DNA of 12,508 bases from Saprospirales bacterium (GTDB lineage Bacteria > Bacteroidota > Bacteroidia > Chitinophagales > Saprospiraceae), in the NCBI GenBank assembly GCA_003559985.1, contig PWJP01000165.1:1-12508 (forward strand), written 5' to 3'. The notes beneath the pieces were generated by a model, which was given only the letters and a program-made list of their open reading frames with translations, had not been told where the DNA came from and did not search any database. How positions within the stretch are numbered: position 1 is the stretch's first letter; each line of letters opens with the position of its first letter. Shown here in pieces: positions 1-7,069 of this stretch. The position numbers were made by a program, and so were the translations under genes.

Positions 1-1375
1 CTGCAACAAAATAAAGGGCTAATATAGCTTCAAAATAAGTGGTTGAGGGAATTTTGGACGGCAGATATCCACTTTTTTTGAGTTGGGGTACACTTGTCGT
101 GATGTTGAATTTGGGTGTACGCACAAAAGGTGTCTGCTTTTTCAAATAGCCGTGTAGTACTGCCTTGGTGTTGTGGAGCGAGAGGCCCATTGATAGCGAT
201 AGAAATGTCAGAAACATCAAAGGAAATGAAAGGACCGCCTGGACAGGATTTTTGACCCTGTTGTTTCGATGGTGGATGCTTGCAATAATATATACAATCA
301 CAAGTGCTATTATTCCCGGGAGAAATACTGAGAGGTAATTGGTGTTGATTTCGAAGTGGTCTAAAAAGTGAATGGCCGGAAAACTCAGTATGCCCAGAAT
401 AAACACCAACAAAAAAACGGAACTTCCCATGAGGTGTGCTACAGCGTGAAATTTCTTTCCAAAAGATTGATCGGAGCGGAGGACAGTGGGGATGTTTTTA
501 ACGGCATTTTCGGCCCCGCCCTTCATCCACCTGTATTGCTGTGCTTTGAGTGCATTCATGTCTGCCGGCAACTCCGCGGGGCTTCCAACCTCCTCCAGGT
601 AAATTATCCTCCATCCTTTAAGTTGTGCCCGGTAACTCAGGTCCAGGTCCTCAGTGAGTGTATCAGCTTGCCATCCGCCTGCATCCTCTATAGTTTGCCG
701 CCTCCAGATACCTGCCGTGCCATTGAATTGAAGGAAATACCCCCCTTGTTCCCGCCCTTTTTGCTCAATGGAAAAATGTACATTCAATTGAAAGGCCTGC
801 ATGGCTGTCAGTAGCGAAAAGGAATCATTGAGGTGCTCCCAGCGGGTCTGAACAACACCAACCTCCGGGTCCTGAAATTGAGGAATTGTTCGCTTTAAAA
901 AGTCAGCCCGGGGCAAAAAATCCGCATCAAAAATGGCTATGTACTCTCCCTTTGCTTCTTTTAGTCCGTATTGAAGTGCGCCTGCCTTGAATCCCGTCCT
1001 GTCCGATCTCCGAAGCAGTTCAATATCCACCCCTTTTTTACGGTAATATTCCACCTTTCTTCTGGCCTTTTCAGTAGTTTCATCGGTGCTGTCATCCAGA
1101 ACCTGAATTTGAAACTTATCTCGTGGATATTTCAGTTGGCAGATATTGTTTATCAATCTCTCGATGACGTGTTTCTCATTGAAAACAGGTAGTTGGACTG
1201 TCACTGGTGGCAGGAGGGCCTTTTTCTCTTCCGGGACCTTCTCTTCATTGGGTTTCTTGCGGGCCTGTTTTTGATAAACCAACGCCAGTTTTAGCTGAAT
1301 CAAGCAGTAAATGGTGATCAGGCTTAAAACCAGGAAAAACATCCCCAGGATAAGAATTCCGGCGAGGTCGATCAT
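1..1375 (-). CDS. CesA-like membrane glycosyltransferase, family 2 (partial, C-terminus beyond left edge)
   Basis: This reading frame is open from an ATG at 1375 to base 1 (458 residues) with no stop, so the C-terminus lies outside the window. It has the layout of processive or CesA-like family 2 glycosyltransferases (GT2). There is one membrane segment near residues 8-30, then a cytoplasmic catalytic domain with LPVFNE at 62-67, the first Asp pair at 94-95, the DAD motif at 150-152, TED at 241-243 and QxxRW at 279-283. Further hydrophobic segments lie near 309-335, 350-367 and 380-400. All catalytic motifs are intact, so it should move a sugar from a nucleotide-sugar donor at the membrane. 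Family members of this kind are usually about 480-500 residues, so only the tail is missing. The start overlaps the stop of the upstream glycosyltransferase as ATGA (1372-1375), which implies translational coupling. Substrate and product (exopolysaccharide, glycolipid or beta-glucan) cannot be read from the sequence. Confidence 0.9.
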   Translation of the reverse strand, partial: MIDLAGILILGMFFLVLSLITIYCLIQLKLALVYQKQARKKPNEEKVPEEKKALLPPVTVQLPVFNEKHVIERLINNICQLKYPRDKFQIQVLDDSTDETTEKARRKVEYYRKKGVDIELLRRSDRTGFKAGALQYGLKEAKGEYIAIFDADFLPRADFLKRTIPQFQDPEVGVVQTRWEHLNDSFSLLTAMQAFQLNVHFSIEQKGREQGGYFLQFNGTAGIWRRQTIEDAGGWQADTLTEDLDLSYRAQLKGWRIIYLEEVGSPAELPADMNALKAQQYRWMKGGAENAVKNIPTVLRSDQSFGKKFHAVAHLMGSSVFLLVFILGILSFPAIHFLDHFEINTNYLSVFLPGIIALVIVYIIASIHHRNNRVKNPVQAVLSFPLMFLTFLSLSMGLSLHNTKAVLHGYLKKQTPFVRTPKFNITTSVPQLKKSGYLPSKIPSTTYFEAILALYFVA

Positions 1376-2091
1376 TTTAAGGAGTATTTGAATATGGTGT
1401 ACAAAATTTTCCAACCTGCACCAATGGTACCTTTCACCGTTCCAGATACCTTTGATTGCCCTATTCTCTTCCTGTAATCCACGGCGACTTCAGTGCATTT
1501 TAAGCCTTTTTTTGCGGCCTTTACCTGCATTTCCACAGTCCACCCGTAGTTTCTGTCACGCATCTCCAGTTTCTCCAACGCCTCGTAGCGAATAGCGCGG
1601 AAGGGACCAAGATCAGTGAATTTCAAGCCGTAAATCCACCTTATCAAGCGGGTGGCCAACCAGTTCCCAAAAATTTGTTGGGGCGTCATGGACCCCGATT
1701 CTTTACTCCCCAATGCCCGGGAACCAATTACCAGGTCCATATTATCCTTTCCTATGGGTTCGATCAATATCGGCATTTGTTCGGGGTGATCTGAATAATC
1801 TGCATCCAGAAAAACAACCACATCGGGTCGTGGCTCACTACTTTTGGCTATGAATTCAAGGCATTTTAAACAAGCATTGCCGTAACCTGGCCTCGGTTCC
1901 CGCACCACTGTCGCTCCATTTTTCCTCGCTTCAGATGAAGTTTCATCCGAACTGTTGTTGTCGCAAACTATGATTCGCCTCACCAGTTCCCGCGGGATGT
2001 CATTGAGGACCTTCCCAACGGAGTTTTCCTCATTGAAGGCAGGTATAACCACATCAATTGTAAACGGAGAAATTGCGGCTTTCATCGACAT
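1372..2091 (-). CDS. DPM1/GtrB-like family 2 glycosyltransferase
   Basis: A 239-residue protein with a complete GT2 fold of the dolichyl- or polyprenyl-phosphate sugar transferase type. IPAFNEE lies at 16-22, DNNSSDET at 44-51, the GYGNA donor-site loop at 69-73, the DxD motif LDAD at 95-98, GSRALG at 123-128 and a TDLGPFRA acceptor-loop motif at 159-166. There are no obvious membrane helices, so it resembles soluble DPM1-like enzymes that charge a lipid-phosphate carrier, or related lipid glycosylases. It is the first gene of a two-gene unit and its TGA stop overlaps the ATG of the CesA-like gene. The two enzymes may act in one glycan or glycolipid pathway (inference). The ATG at 2091 is used here; a second ATG two codons later (2085) is equally possible. 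A perfect -7 element lies at 2118-2111. The family call is firm; the substrate is unknown. Confidence 0.92.
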   Translation of the reverse strand: MSMKAAISPFTIDVVIPAFNEENSVGKVLNDIPRELVRRIIVCDNNSSDETSSEARKNGATVVREPRPGYGNACLKCLEFIAKSSEPRPDVVVFLDADYSDHPEQMPILIEPIGKDNMDLVIGSRALGSKESGSMTPQQIFGNWLATRLIRWIYGLKFTDLGPFRAIRYEALEKLEMRDRNYGWTVEMQVKAAKKGLKCTEVAVDYRKRIGQSKVSGTVKGTIGAGWKILYTIFKYSLK

Positions 2092-2110
2092 TGATTGCTT
2101 AAAGATAGGA

Positions 2111-2136
2111 CAAATGTATTAAGCGTATTAAATTTG
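2111..2136. promoter_or_regulatory. Back-to-back divergent promoter elements between the glycosyltransferases and the lipoprotein
   Basis: The 72-bp gap holds two perfect matches to the Bacteroidota -7 consensus TAnnTTTG. On the minus strand TACATTTG (2118-2111) faces the glycosyltransferases. On the plus strand TAAATTTG (2129-2136) faces the lipoprotein. The two boxes are 10 bp apart. I found no TTG -33 box at the usual 17-23 bp spacing for either, so they may be weak or activator-dependent. Polymerase could probably not occupy both at once (inference). Confidence 0.5.
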
Positions 2137-2163
2137 GCGTTCTTTTAGCCAAAATAAACAACC

Positions 2164-3684
2164 TTGCAAAAAAGACGACTTAACGGCTTTACCATTACAA
2201 ATCCAGTTCGCAATGTAGTTGGACTGACACTTTTGTTCGCTCTAATCTGGACCCTGAGCGCATGCGACCGCGAGGATTTTACCGATTCTCCCAATGCGAT
2301 GGTCGAGTTCTCAGTGGATACGTTGATGTTCGATACTGTTTTTACAGAGCGGGGGACGATCACCCGGTATTTTAAGGTGTACAATCGAAATGACCGGGCT
2401 ATTCGGGTCAAAAACGCACGCCTGGAAAATTCCAACAGCTTCTTCCGGTTTAATTTCGACGGATTTTCCCAGGACAATGCAGACGAGGTTATAGTCTGGC
2501 CCAATGACAGCACCTATGTTTTTGTGGAGGCCACTATAGACCCTGATGAAAGTGTTTCTGCCAGTCCTTTTGTCATCAATGAGCGCATGTTGTTCGAGGT
2601 GAATGGCAACACACAGGACGTGCGAATAAAGGCTTTTGGCCAAAATGCCAATTACATCCCCGCCAAAGAGGCAACCGGAGGGGTTTCGCTCTTGAGTTGC
2701 AGTGGAGGAACAGTGGTGTGGGACGATCCAAAACCCTATGTGATATTTGGGGTGCTGGTCATCGATGATTGCACTCTGGTTTGGCCTGCGGGAACTCGTG
2801 TTCACGTTCATGGGGGCATTGCCAGCGATGGTGAAATTGTCTATAACGACGGGCTTATTTTCACCGGGCCTAATGGCAGGATTTTATCTGAAGGTACTTT
2901 AGAAAATCCGGTAGTGGTGGAAGGTGACCGACTGGAGCCCGGTTTCGCTGAAATAGCGGGGCAGTGGTCGGGTATCAGGCTGGGGGAGACCTCCGGGCCA
3001 CACCGTTTTGAACACACGATCATCAGAAACCCCATCATTGGAATAAGGAGTGATTCCGCAACCACTGTTGACCTGGATGCAGTGACCATTCTCAATACAA
3101 CCGGTCCCGGGTTGGTCGGTATCCACAACAGTATTACCGCTACCAATTGCCTGATTGCCAACAATGGAGGACACTCCATTCAACTCTCTTACGGAGGTAA
3201 TCACAATTTCTACCACAACACTCTGGGCAACTTCGGGAATCAATTGGAGGCCCTTCGAATCGATAATTTTTTCTGCTACGACCCACCGGATTGCGACAAT
3301 ATTGGCCTGAACCCTCTTTCCGTAAATTTTTACAACAGTATTATCGGTGGCAACGGGCGGGATGAAATCCGGATAATCGACGTTACCAACCGCGAGCCCG
3401 GTTTTATGAATTTCTCATTTGAACACTGTTTGGTGCGGGTATTTGATCTGATTCGCGAGGAGTCTTATCCTGAGTTTTTGGAGGAAAATTGCATCAATTG
3501 CATCAACTTCGAGCTCTTCAATCCCCTTTTCGCAGATATTCAAAACAATGACTACCGCCTGGATTCTATGTCTATTGCTATTGACCAGGGTAAACCACTT
3601 CCCGAAGTTAGGCAGGATATACAAGGCAATCCCAGAGACCCTGAAACTCCCGATATTGGATGCTATGAATGGATTGAGGACTAA
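2164..3684 (+). CDS. Lipoprotein with beta-sandwich-like N-terminal domain, right-handed beta-helix and choice-of-anchor-Q-like C-terminus
   Basis: A 506-residue protein. A basic N-terminus (KRR at 3-5) and a hydrophobic stretch lead to the lipobox LSAC at 31-34, so Cys34 should be lipidated. The acidic run D35-R-E-D38 resembles the acidic export signals of Bacteroidota surface lipoproteins, so cell-surface display is plausible. Residues about 45-165 contain DTLMFDTVF, a pattern I associate with a beta-rich domain common in Bacteroidota lipoproteins. From about 170 to 450 the sequence shows right-handed beta-helix periodicity with many Asn, Gly, Ile and Thr turns. The end (about 470-506) has DQG, DIQGNPR and DIGCYE, as in choice-of-anchor-Q domains. 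The start is TTG: an in-frame TAA at 2155-2157 excludes anything further upstream, and the first internal ATG (codon 46) would remove the signal peptide. No catalytic triad or sugar-lyase motif is evident. Its function is unknown; it may be a surface adhesin or glycan-binding protein. Confidence 0.87.
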   Translation: MQKRRLNGFTITNPVRNVVGLTLLFALIWTLSACDREDFTDSPNAMVEFSVDTLMFDTVFTERGTITRYFKVYNRNDRAIRVKNARLENSNSFFRFNFDGFSQDNADEVIVWPNDSTYVFVEATIDPDESVSASPFVINERMLFEVNGNTQDVRIKAFGQNANYIPAKEATGGVSLLSCSGGTVVWDDPKPYVIFGVLVIDDCTLVWPAGTRVHVHGGIASDGEIVYNDGLIFTGPNGRILSEGTLENPVVVEGDRLEPGFAEIAGQWSGIRLGETSGPHRFEHTIIRNPIIGIRSDSATTVDLDAVTILNTTGPGLVGIHNSITATNCLIANNGGHSIQLSYGGNHNFYHNTLGNFGNQLEALRIDNFFCYDPPDCDNIGLNPLSVNFYNSIIGGNGRDEIRIIDVTNREPGFMNFSFEHCLVRVFDLIREESYPEFLEENCINCINFELFNPLFADIQNNDYRLDSMSIAIDQGKPLPEVRQDIQGNPRDPETPDIGCYEWIED

Positions 3685-5006
3685 TTGAACTCCGCAGCTT
3701 TGGCGTTCTTTTTTCTGACTCTTTCAAATGGCGTGAAATACAGCATTATCATCCCAATAATAAAAAATACTGCCAGGGCAAGGACACTATTTCGCATCCC
3801 ACCAGTCAATTGATCTATAAATCCAAAGCTGAAGGTGCCAATGACAATCGCAATTTTTTCAGTGGCTTCGTAGAAACTGAAGTAGGACGATACATCCTGC
3901 GTTTTTTCCGGCATTAGTTTGGAATAAGTAGATCGGGAAAGTGACTGAATGCCTCCCATGACCAGCCCGACAAAGGATGCCAACACATAAAACTGGTACT
4001 TTTCTTCGATAAAATAAGCCGACACACAGATGGAGGTCCAGATAAATAGCATTAGCATGAGGGAATATTTGTTTCCTCTGAAATAGGATATTTTTGCAAA
4101 GAGGTATGCGCCACCGGCTGCCACGAGTTGAAGGATAATTACGATGAGTATAAGTTCGGCTTCCCCAAAACTCAGTTCGCTCTCTGCAAAAGCCGAAGCC
4201 AGAAACAGTACTGTTTGCACCCCGGCGCTGTAGAAGAAAAAGGACATCAGAAACCCTCGGGTACCCGCTTTTTTTCTCACGTTTTTCCACACCAGTAGGA
4301 GTTCGCGGTAACCCCTGACAAAACTTTCTTTACTAAAGGGTGTCCTTAAATCCTTCGGCATGGCCCGGAAAGTAATCTGCGCAAATCCTATCCACCAGAC
4401 TCCCACGAGTAAAAAAGATACCCGCACTGCGACTGAGTGGGTCATTTCCAGGAATTCGTGAAACTGTATCATTGCCAGGATGAAAACCAGAAGGATCACG
4501 CTGCCATAGTATCCCAAAGCAAATCCGTGGGCACTAAGCCGGTCAAAGCGGTCCGGGGTAGCGATTATGGGTAGGTAGCTGTTGTAGAAGACGATGCCAC
4601 CCGCAAAACCAATCATGGAAATAATGAAACCGGCTATCCCTATTTTCCAACTCCAATCTACATCGCCTGTAAAGAAAAACATGCCGATACAGGAGATACC
4701 TCCCATCCAGGTAAAAAATTGCATGAAAAACTTTCGCCTGCCAGTGGTATCTGCGATTCCGGATAGAAGCGGGGCCAGGACAGAAATGGTTAAATACGCT
4801 ACCGTAATGGAAAATGCGTAGAGGGCACTGTTGGACACTTCCAGGCCGAATAGCTCCAGCATGTCATCGGTGGAGGCCAGAAAGTAAACCGGAAATATGG
4901 CGACAGTAATGACCAGGGCATAGGATGAATTGGCCCAATCAAAAAATGCCCAGGCATTGAGTACCCCTTTATTGTTTTTCGGAAAATCAGGTATTTTTTT
5001 ATCCAT
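3681..5006 (-). CDS. UMF1/Atg22-like MFS transporter
   Basis: From the ATG at 5006 this is a 441-residue membrane protein with about 11-12 hydrophobic segments. Signatures typical of the UMF1 group (related to the yeast vacuolar effluxer Atg22) are visible: WAFFDWANSSY at 19-29, the MFS motif-A-like GIADTTGRRK at 83-92, YNSYLP at 141-146 and GGIQSLSRSTYSKLMP at 351-366. It should be an inner-membrane secondary transporter; the substrate is unknown, and for Atg22 itself amino-acid efflux is described. A GTG at 5024 would add six residues (MSNCSS) with no family support, so the ATG is preferred. The gene stands alone on its strand. Its TAG stop shares bases 3681-3684 with the TAA of the convergent lipoprotein gene, which leaves no room for a separate terminator. 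It is divergent from rimK across about 100 bp. Confidence 0.9.
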   Translation of the reverse strand: MDKKIPDFPKNNKGVLNAWAFFDWANSSYALVITVAIFPVYFLASTDDMLELFGLEVSNSALYAFSITVAYLTISVLAPLLSGIADTTGRRKFFMQFFTWMGGISCIGMFFFTGDVDWSWKIGIAGFIISMIGFAGGIVFYNSYLPIIATPDRFDRLSAHGFALGYYGSVILLVFILAMIQFHEFLEMTHSVAVRVSFLLVGVWWIGFAQITFRAMPKDLRTPFSKESFVRGYRELLLVWKNVRKKAGTRGFLMSFFFYSAGVQTVLFLASAFAESELSFGEAELILIVIILQLVAAGGAYLFAKISYFRGNKYSLMLMLFIWTSICVSAYFIEEKYQFYVLASFVGLVMGGIQSLSRSTYSKLMPEKTQDVSSYFSFYEATEKIAIVIGTFSFGFIDQLTGGMRNSVLALAVFFIIGMIMLYFTPFERVRKKNAKAAEFN

Positions 5007-5072
5007 GCTCGAGCAATTGGACACAAGAAAGTAATTTTTAAGTGAAAAGCACCTATGGTTGCTAAACTTTAA

Positions 5073-5103
5073 TTACTTTGGGGTCTTTTCCCACGAATGG
5101 AGG
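5073..5103 (+). promoter_or_regulatory. Probable rimK promoter -7 element and Shine-Dalgarno site
   Basis: TTACTTTG (5073-5080) matches the Bacteroidota -7 consensus TAnnTTTG at seven of eight positions. It would place transcription initiation near 5085. GGAGG (5099-5103) lies four bases before the ATG at 5108, an unusually good Shine-Dalgarno match for this phylum. It decides the rimK start over a TTG at 5078, which lies inside the promoter element. No well-spaced TTG -33 box is seen. Confidence 0.45.
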
Positions 5104-5107
5104 TACA

Positions 5108-6025
5108 ATGTCAAGGGTTTTGACCATCGCAATTCTATCCAGAGGACCGTCGCTCTACAGTACTCAGAGCCTTGTGCGTGCAGGAAGAGAGGCGGGGCAT
5201 CAGGTGAAAGTGATTGACCATATGGGCTGCGATCTAAGTATAACTAGGAACAAGCCGATGGTTTATTATTACGGCCGGGATTGTAAAGACTTTGATGCGG
5301 TAATTCCCCGCATTGGTGCTTCTGTCACTACCCATGGTGCAGCGGTTATCAGACACTTTGAATTGATGGGGTGTTTTTCGACTCTAACCTCAGCCGCACT
5401 TTTGAGAGCGCGCAACAAATTGAGTGCTCTGCAGATTTTAGCCTGCAATGGTATCGACATTCCAAGAACGATCATGCCCTCCACCAGGGCAATGGTACAC
5501 GGTTTTCTCAATAAGATTGGAAGGCCTCCTTATGTGATTAAAGTGGCTTCGGGTACGCACGGTGCAGGTGTTCTAAAAGCTGAGAGCAAACAGGCGGCGA
5601 TCAATTTACTGGATGCTTTTTACCAATTGAAGGAAATGGTCATTGTGCAGGAATTCGTAGCTGAAAGTGCTGGTAGAGATATTCGAATTATCGTGGTGGG
5701 AGATAAGGTAGTCGCAGCCATGGAGAGGCGCTCCAATTCCAATGATTTTCGATCCAACCTCCACTTAGGCGGTTCTTCTACTTTGATTGAATTGAGTGAA
5801 AAGGAAAGAGAAATTGCCATTGAGGCAAGCCGTTTGATGGGACTTCAGGTGGCTGGTGTGGATATCTTGCGTTCAAAAAGGGGGCCTCTGGTACTGGAAG
5901 TCAATGCATCTCCGGGTTTGGAAGGTATTGAAAAGACTACAGGCATCGACATTGCCTCACACATTATTAAACTTATTGAAGAGGAGTTGATTGAACAAAG
6001 AAAAAGTGAATATGAAGGAAACTGA
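5108..6025 (+). CDS. rimK: RimK, ATP-grasp ribosomal protein S6 glutamate ligase
   Basis: A 305-residue protein, close to the roughly 300 residues of E. coli RimK and readily aligned along its length. RimK adds glutamates to the C-terminal tail of ribosomal protein S6 using ATP, and thereby tunes ribosome behaviour. The N-terminal pre-ATP-grasp domain begins IAILSRGPSLYS (8-18), with FDAVIPRIG at 62-70. The ATP-grasp domain has VIKVASGTHGAG at 143-154 (ATP-binding lysine and glycine-rich loop), QEFV at 181-184, the RR...DFRSN substrate and nucleotide region at 207-217, VDIL at 251-254 and the metal-binding EVNASPGLEGIEKTTGID at 264-281. All are intact. The start is the ATG at 5108 behind GGAGG. 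It is the first gene of a two-gene operon, and the next coding sequence starts 14 bases before the rimK stop. The related ligases MptN/CofF and LysX are less likely given the near-identical C-terminal motif. The actual acceptor in this organism is inferred, not seen. Confidence 0.93.
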   Translation: MSRVLTIAILSRGPSLYSTQSLVRAGREAGHQVKVIDHMGCDLSITRNKPMVYYYGRDCKDFDAVIPRIGASVTTHGAAVIRHFELMGCFSTLTSAALLRARNKLSALQILACNGIDIPRTIMPSTRAMVHGFLNKIGRPPYVIKVASGTHGAGVLKAESKQAAINLLDAFYQLKEMVIVQEFVAESAGRDIRIIVVGDKVVAAMERRSNSNDFRSNLHLGGSSTLIELSEKEREIAIEASRLMGLQVAGVDILRSKRGPLVLEVNASPGLEGIEKTTGIDIASHIIKLIEEELIEQRKSEYEGN

Positions 6026-6965
6026 TTTCAGCATAAATAAAACAGATATTGGATTGGGTGAGCATAAACAGGTGAAGATCAGTGTGGGGAAATTGCCCTC
6101 AGGTAATAGGATTAATATCAATGCCAGCGTTTTTCGCTCTGATAAACCCGGACCGGTTGTGCTGCTGCTGGCAGGTATGCACGGCGACGAGATTGATGGG
6201 GTTGAAATTGTAAGACAGTTTTTGCGGAATTTTGCCCCGGCCAGCTTGAAATCGGGTTCTCTGATTGTAATTCCCCTGCTCAATATATACGGCTTTCTAA
6301 ATTTCAGCAGGGATGTCCCGGATGGAAAGGATGTCAATCGGTCCTTTCCGGGCAGCAGATTTGGCTCACTGGCATCTCGTGTGGCCAGTTCACTTACTAC
6401 TGAAATTCTCCCACTTACCGATGTTATCCTTGATTTTCACACCGGTGGATTGGGGCGTTACAACTTCCCTCAGGTACGCTACACAAGTGGGGACGACCGC
6501 TCTCTCGAATTGGCCAAAGTTTTTAACCCTCCTTTTATCATTTCAAAACCTACTATTGCAAAGTCGCTTCGCAAAATAGTGCGCAAGGAGAACAAGTCGA
6601 TATTGGTGTATGAAGGGGGTGAGGCACAGCGCCGGGATGAATTTGTCATCAATATGGGACTGCGGGGAATTTACCGCACTTTAAATTATTTGGAAATGGT
6701 GGAATACCGTGATGATAAAGAATATCCGCTGCTGCAGCTATCTGGTTCAATTTGGAGGAGGGCAGCCCAGTCCGGTTTTTTTATTCCCCAAAAAAAATCC
6801 GGTGATCCGGTGAAAAACGGGGAAGTCATAGGCCTGATTCAAGATCTGCTGGAACCTAAAGAATACGAAGTGAAAAGTACCAGGGATGGTTTTGTGATCG
6901 GCAACAGCTTTTCTCCGATTGTTTATCAGGGAGATGCCCTTTACCACATCGGTTATTTGGATTGA
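6012..6965 (+). CDS. Succinylglutamate desuccinylase/aspartoacylase-family zinc hydrolase
   Basis: From the ATG at 6012 this is a 317-residue member of the AstE/AspA family (related to M14 zinc carboxypeptidases). The metal ligands are visible: H57 and E60 in GMHGDE (55-60) and H143 in DFHTG (141-145). The substrate-binding NRSFPG lies at 109-114, and a candidate catalytic Glu is E201 or E204 in YEGGEA. The C-terminal part (about 240-317, with GDPVKNGEVIG) looks like the small beta domain of the family. Such enzymes cleave N-acyl or amide bonds next to acidic amino acids. The gene overlaps rimK by 14 bases in another frame, so the two are almost certainly translated together. A role opposing or trimming RimK-made glutamate tails is attractive but inferred. 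Upstream in-frame GTG (6006) and TTG (5991) starts are possible; the ATG is preferred. It is unlikely to be true AstE, because no arginine-degradation genes are nearby. Confidence 0.87.
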   Translation: MKETDFSINKTDIGLGEHKQVKISVGKLPSGNRININASVFRSDKPGPVVLLLAGMHGDEIDGVEIVRQFLRNFAPASLKSGSLIVIPLLNIYGFLNFSRDVPDGKDVNRSFPGSRFGSLASRVASSLTTEILPLTDVILDFHTGGLGRYNFPQVRYTSGDDRSLELAKVFNPPFIISKPTIAKSLRKIVRKENKSILVYEGGEAQRRDEFVINMGLRGIYRTLNYLEMVEYRDDKEYPLLQLSGSIWRRAAQSGFFIPQKKSGDPVKNGEVIGLIQDLLEPKEYEVKSTRDGFVIGNSFSPIVYQGDALYHIGYLD

Positions 6966-7013
6966 CCAATACCCAGATCTACCCGGGCAAATCCCGGAGT
7001 GGTGTATGGATTG

Positions 7014-7059
7014 TTGAGTCCCGATTTGGATTGCTTATTTTCGACTCAATCCTCTTTTT
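7014..7059. terminator. Possible terminator hairpin between the convergent hydrolase and purA genes
   Basis: TTGAGTC (7014-7020) pairs perfectly with GACTCAA (7043-7049). The loop is 22 nt and a T-rich stretch (CCTCTTTTT) follows at 7051-7059 in the plus direction. A smaller stem, CCGGG/CCCGG (6983-6987 with 6993-6997), lies upstream with no T-run. The long loop makes this a weak intrinsic terminator, but it sits where the plus-strand operon should end. Confidence 0.35.
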
Positions 7060-7069
7060 CAGTTTAGGA

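Noticed and set aside
368..1192. Plus-strand open frames (368-814 and 971-1192)
   Set aside because: They are antisense to the CesA-like gene, whose reading frame is open through this stretch and carries every catalytic motif; the plus-strand products match nothing recognisable.
5007..5024. GTG at 5024 as the transporter start
   Set aside because: It adds only MSNCSS with no family match; the ATG at 5006 begins right at the conserved N-terminal region.
5078..5107. TTG at 5078 as the rimK start
   Set aside because: It falls inside the -7 promoter element, adds residues absent from RimK proteins, and the ATG at 5108 has a GGAGG site at the right distance.
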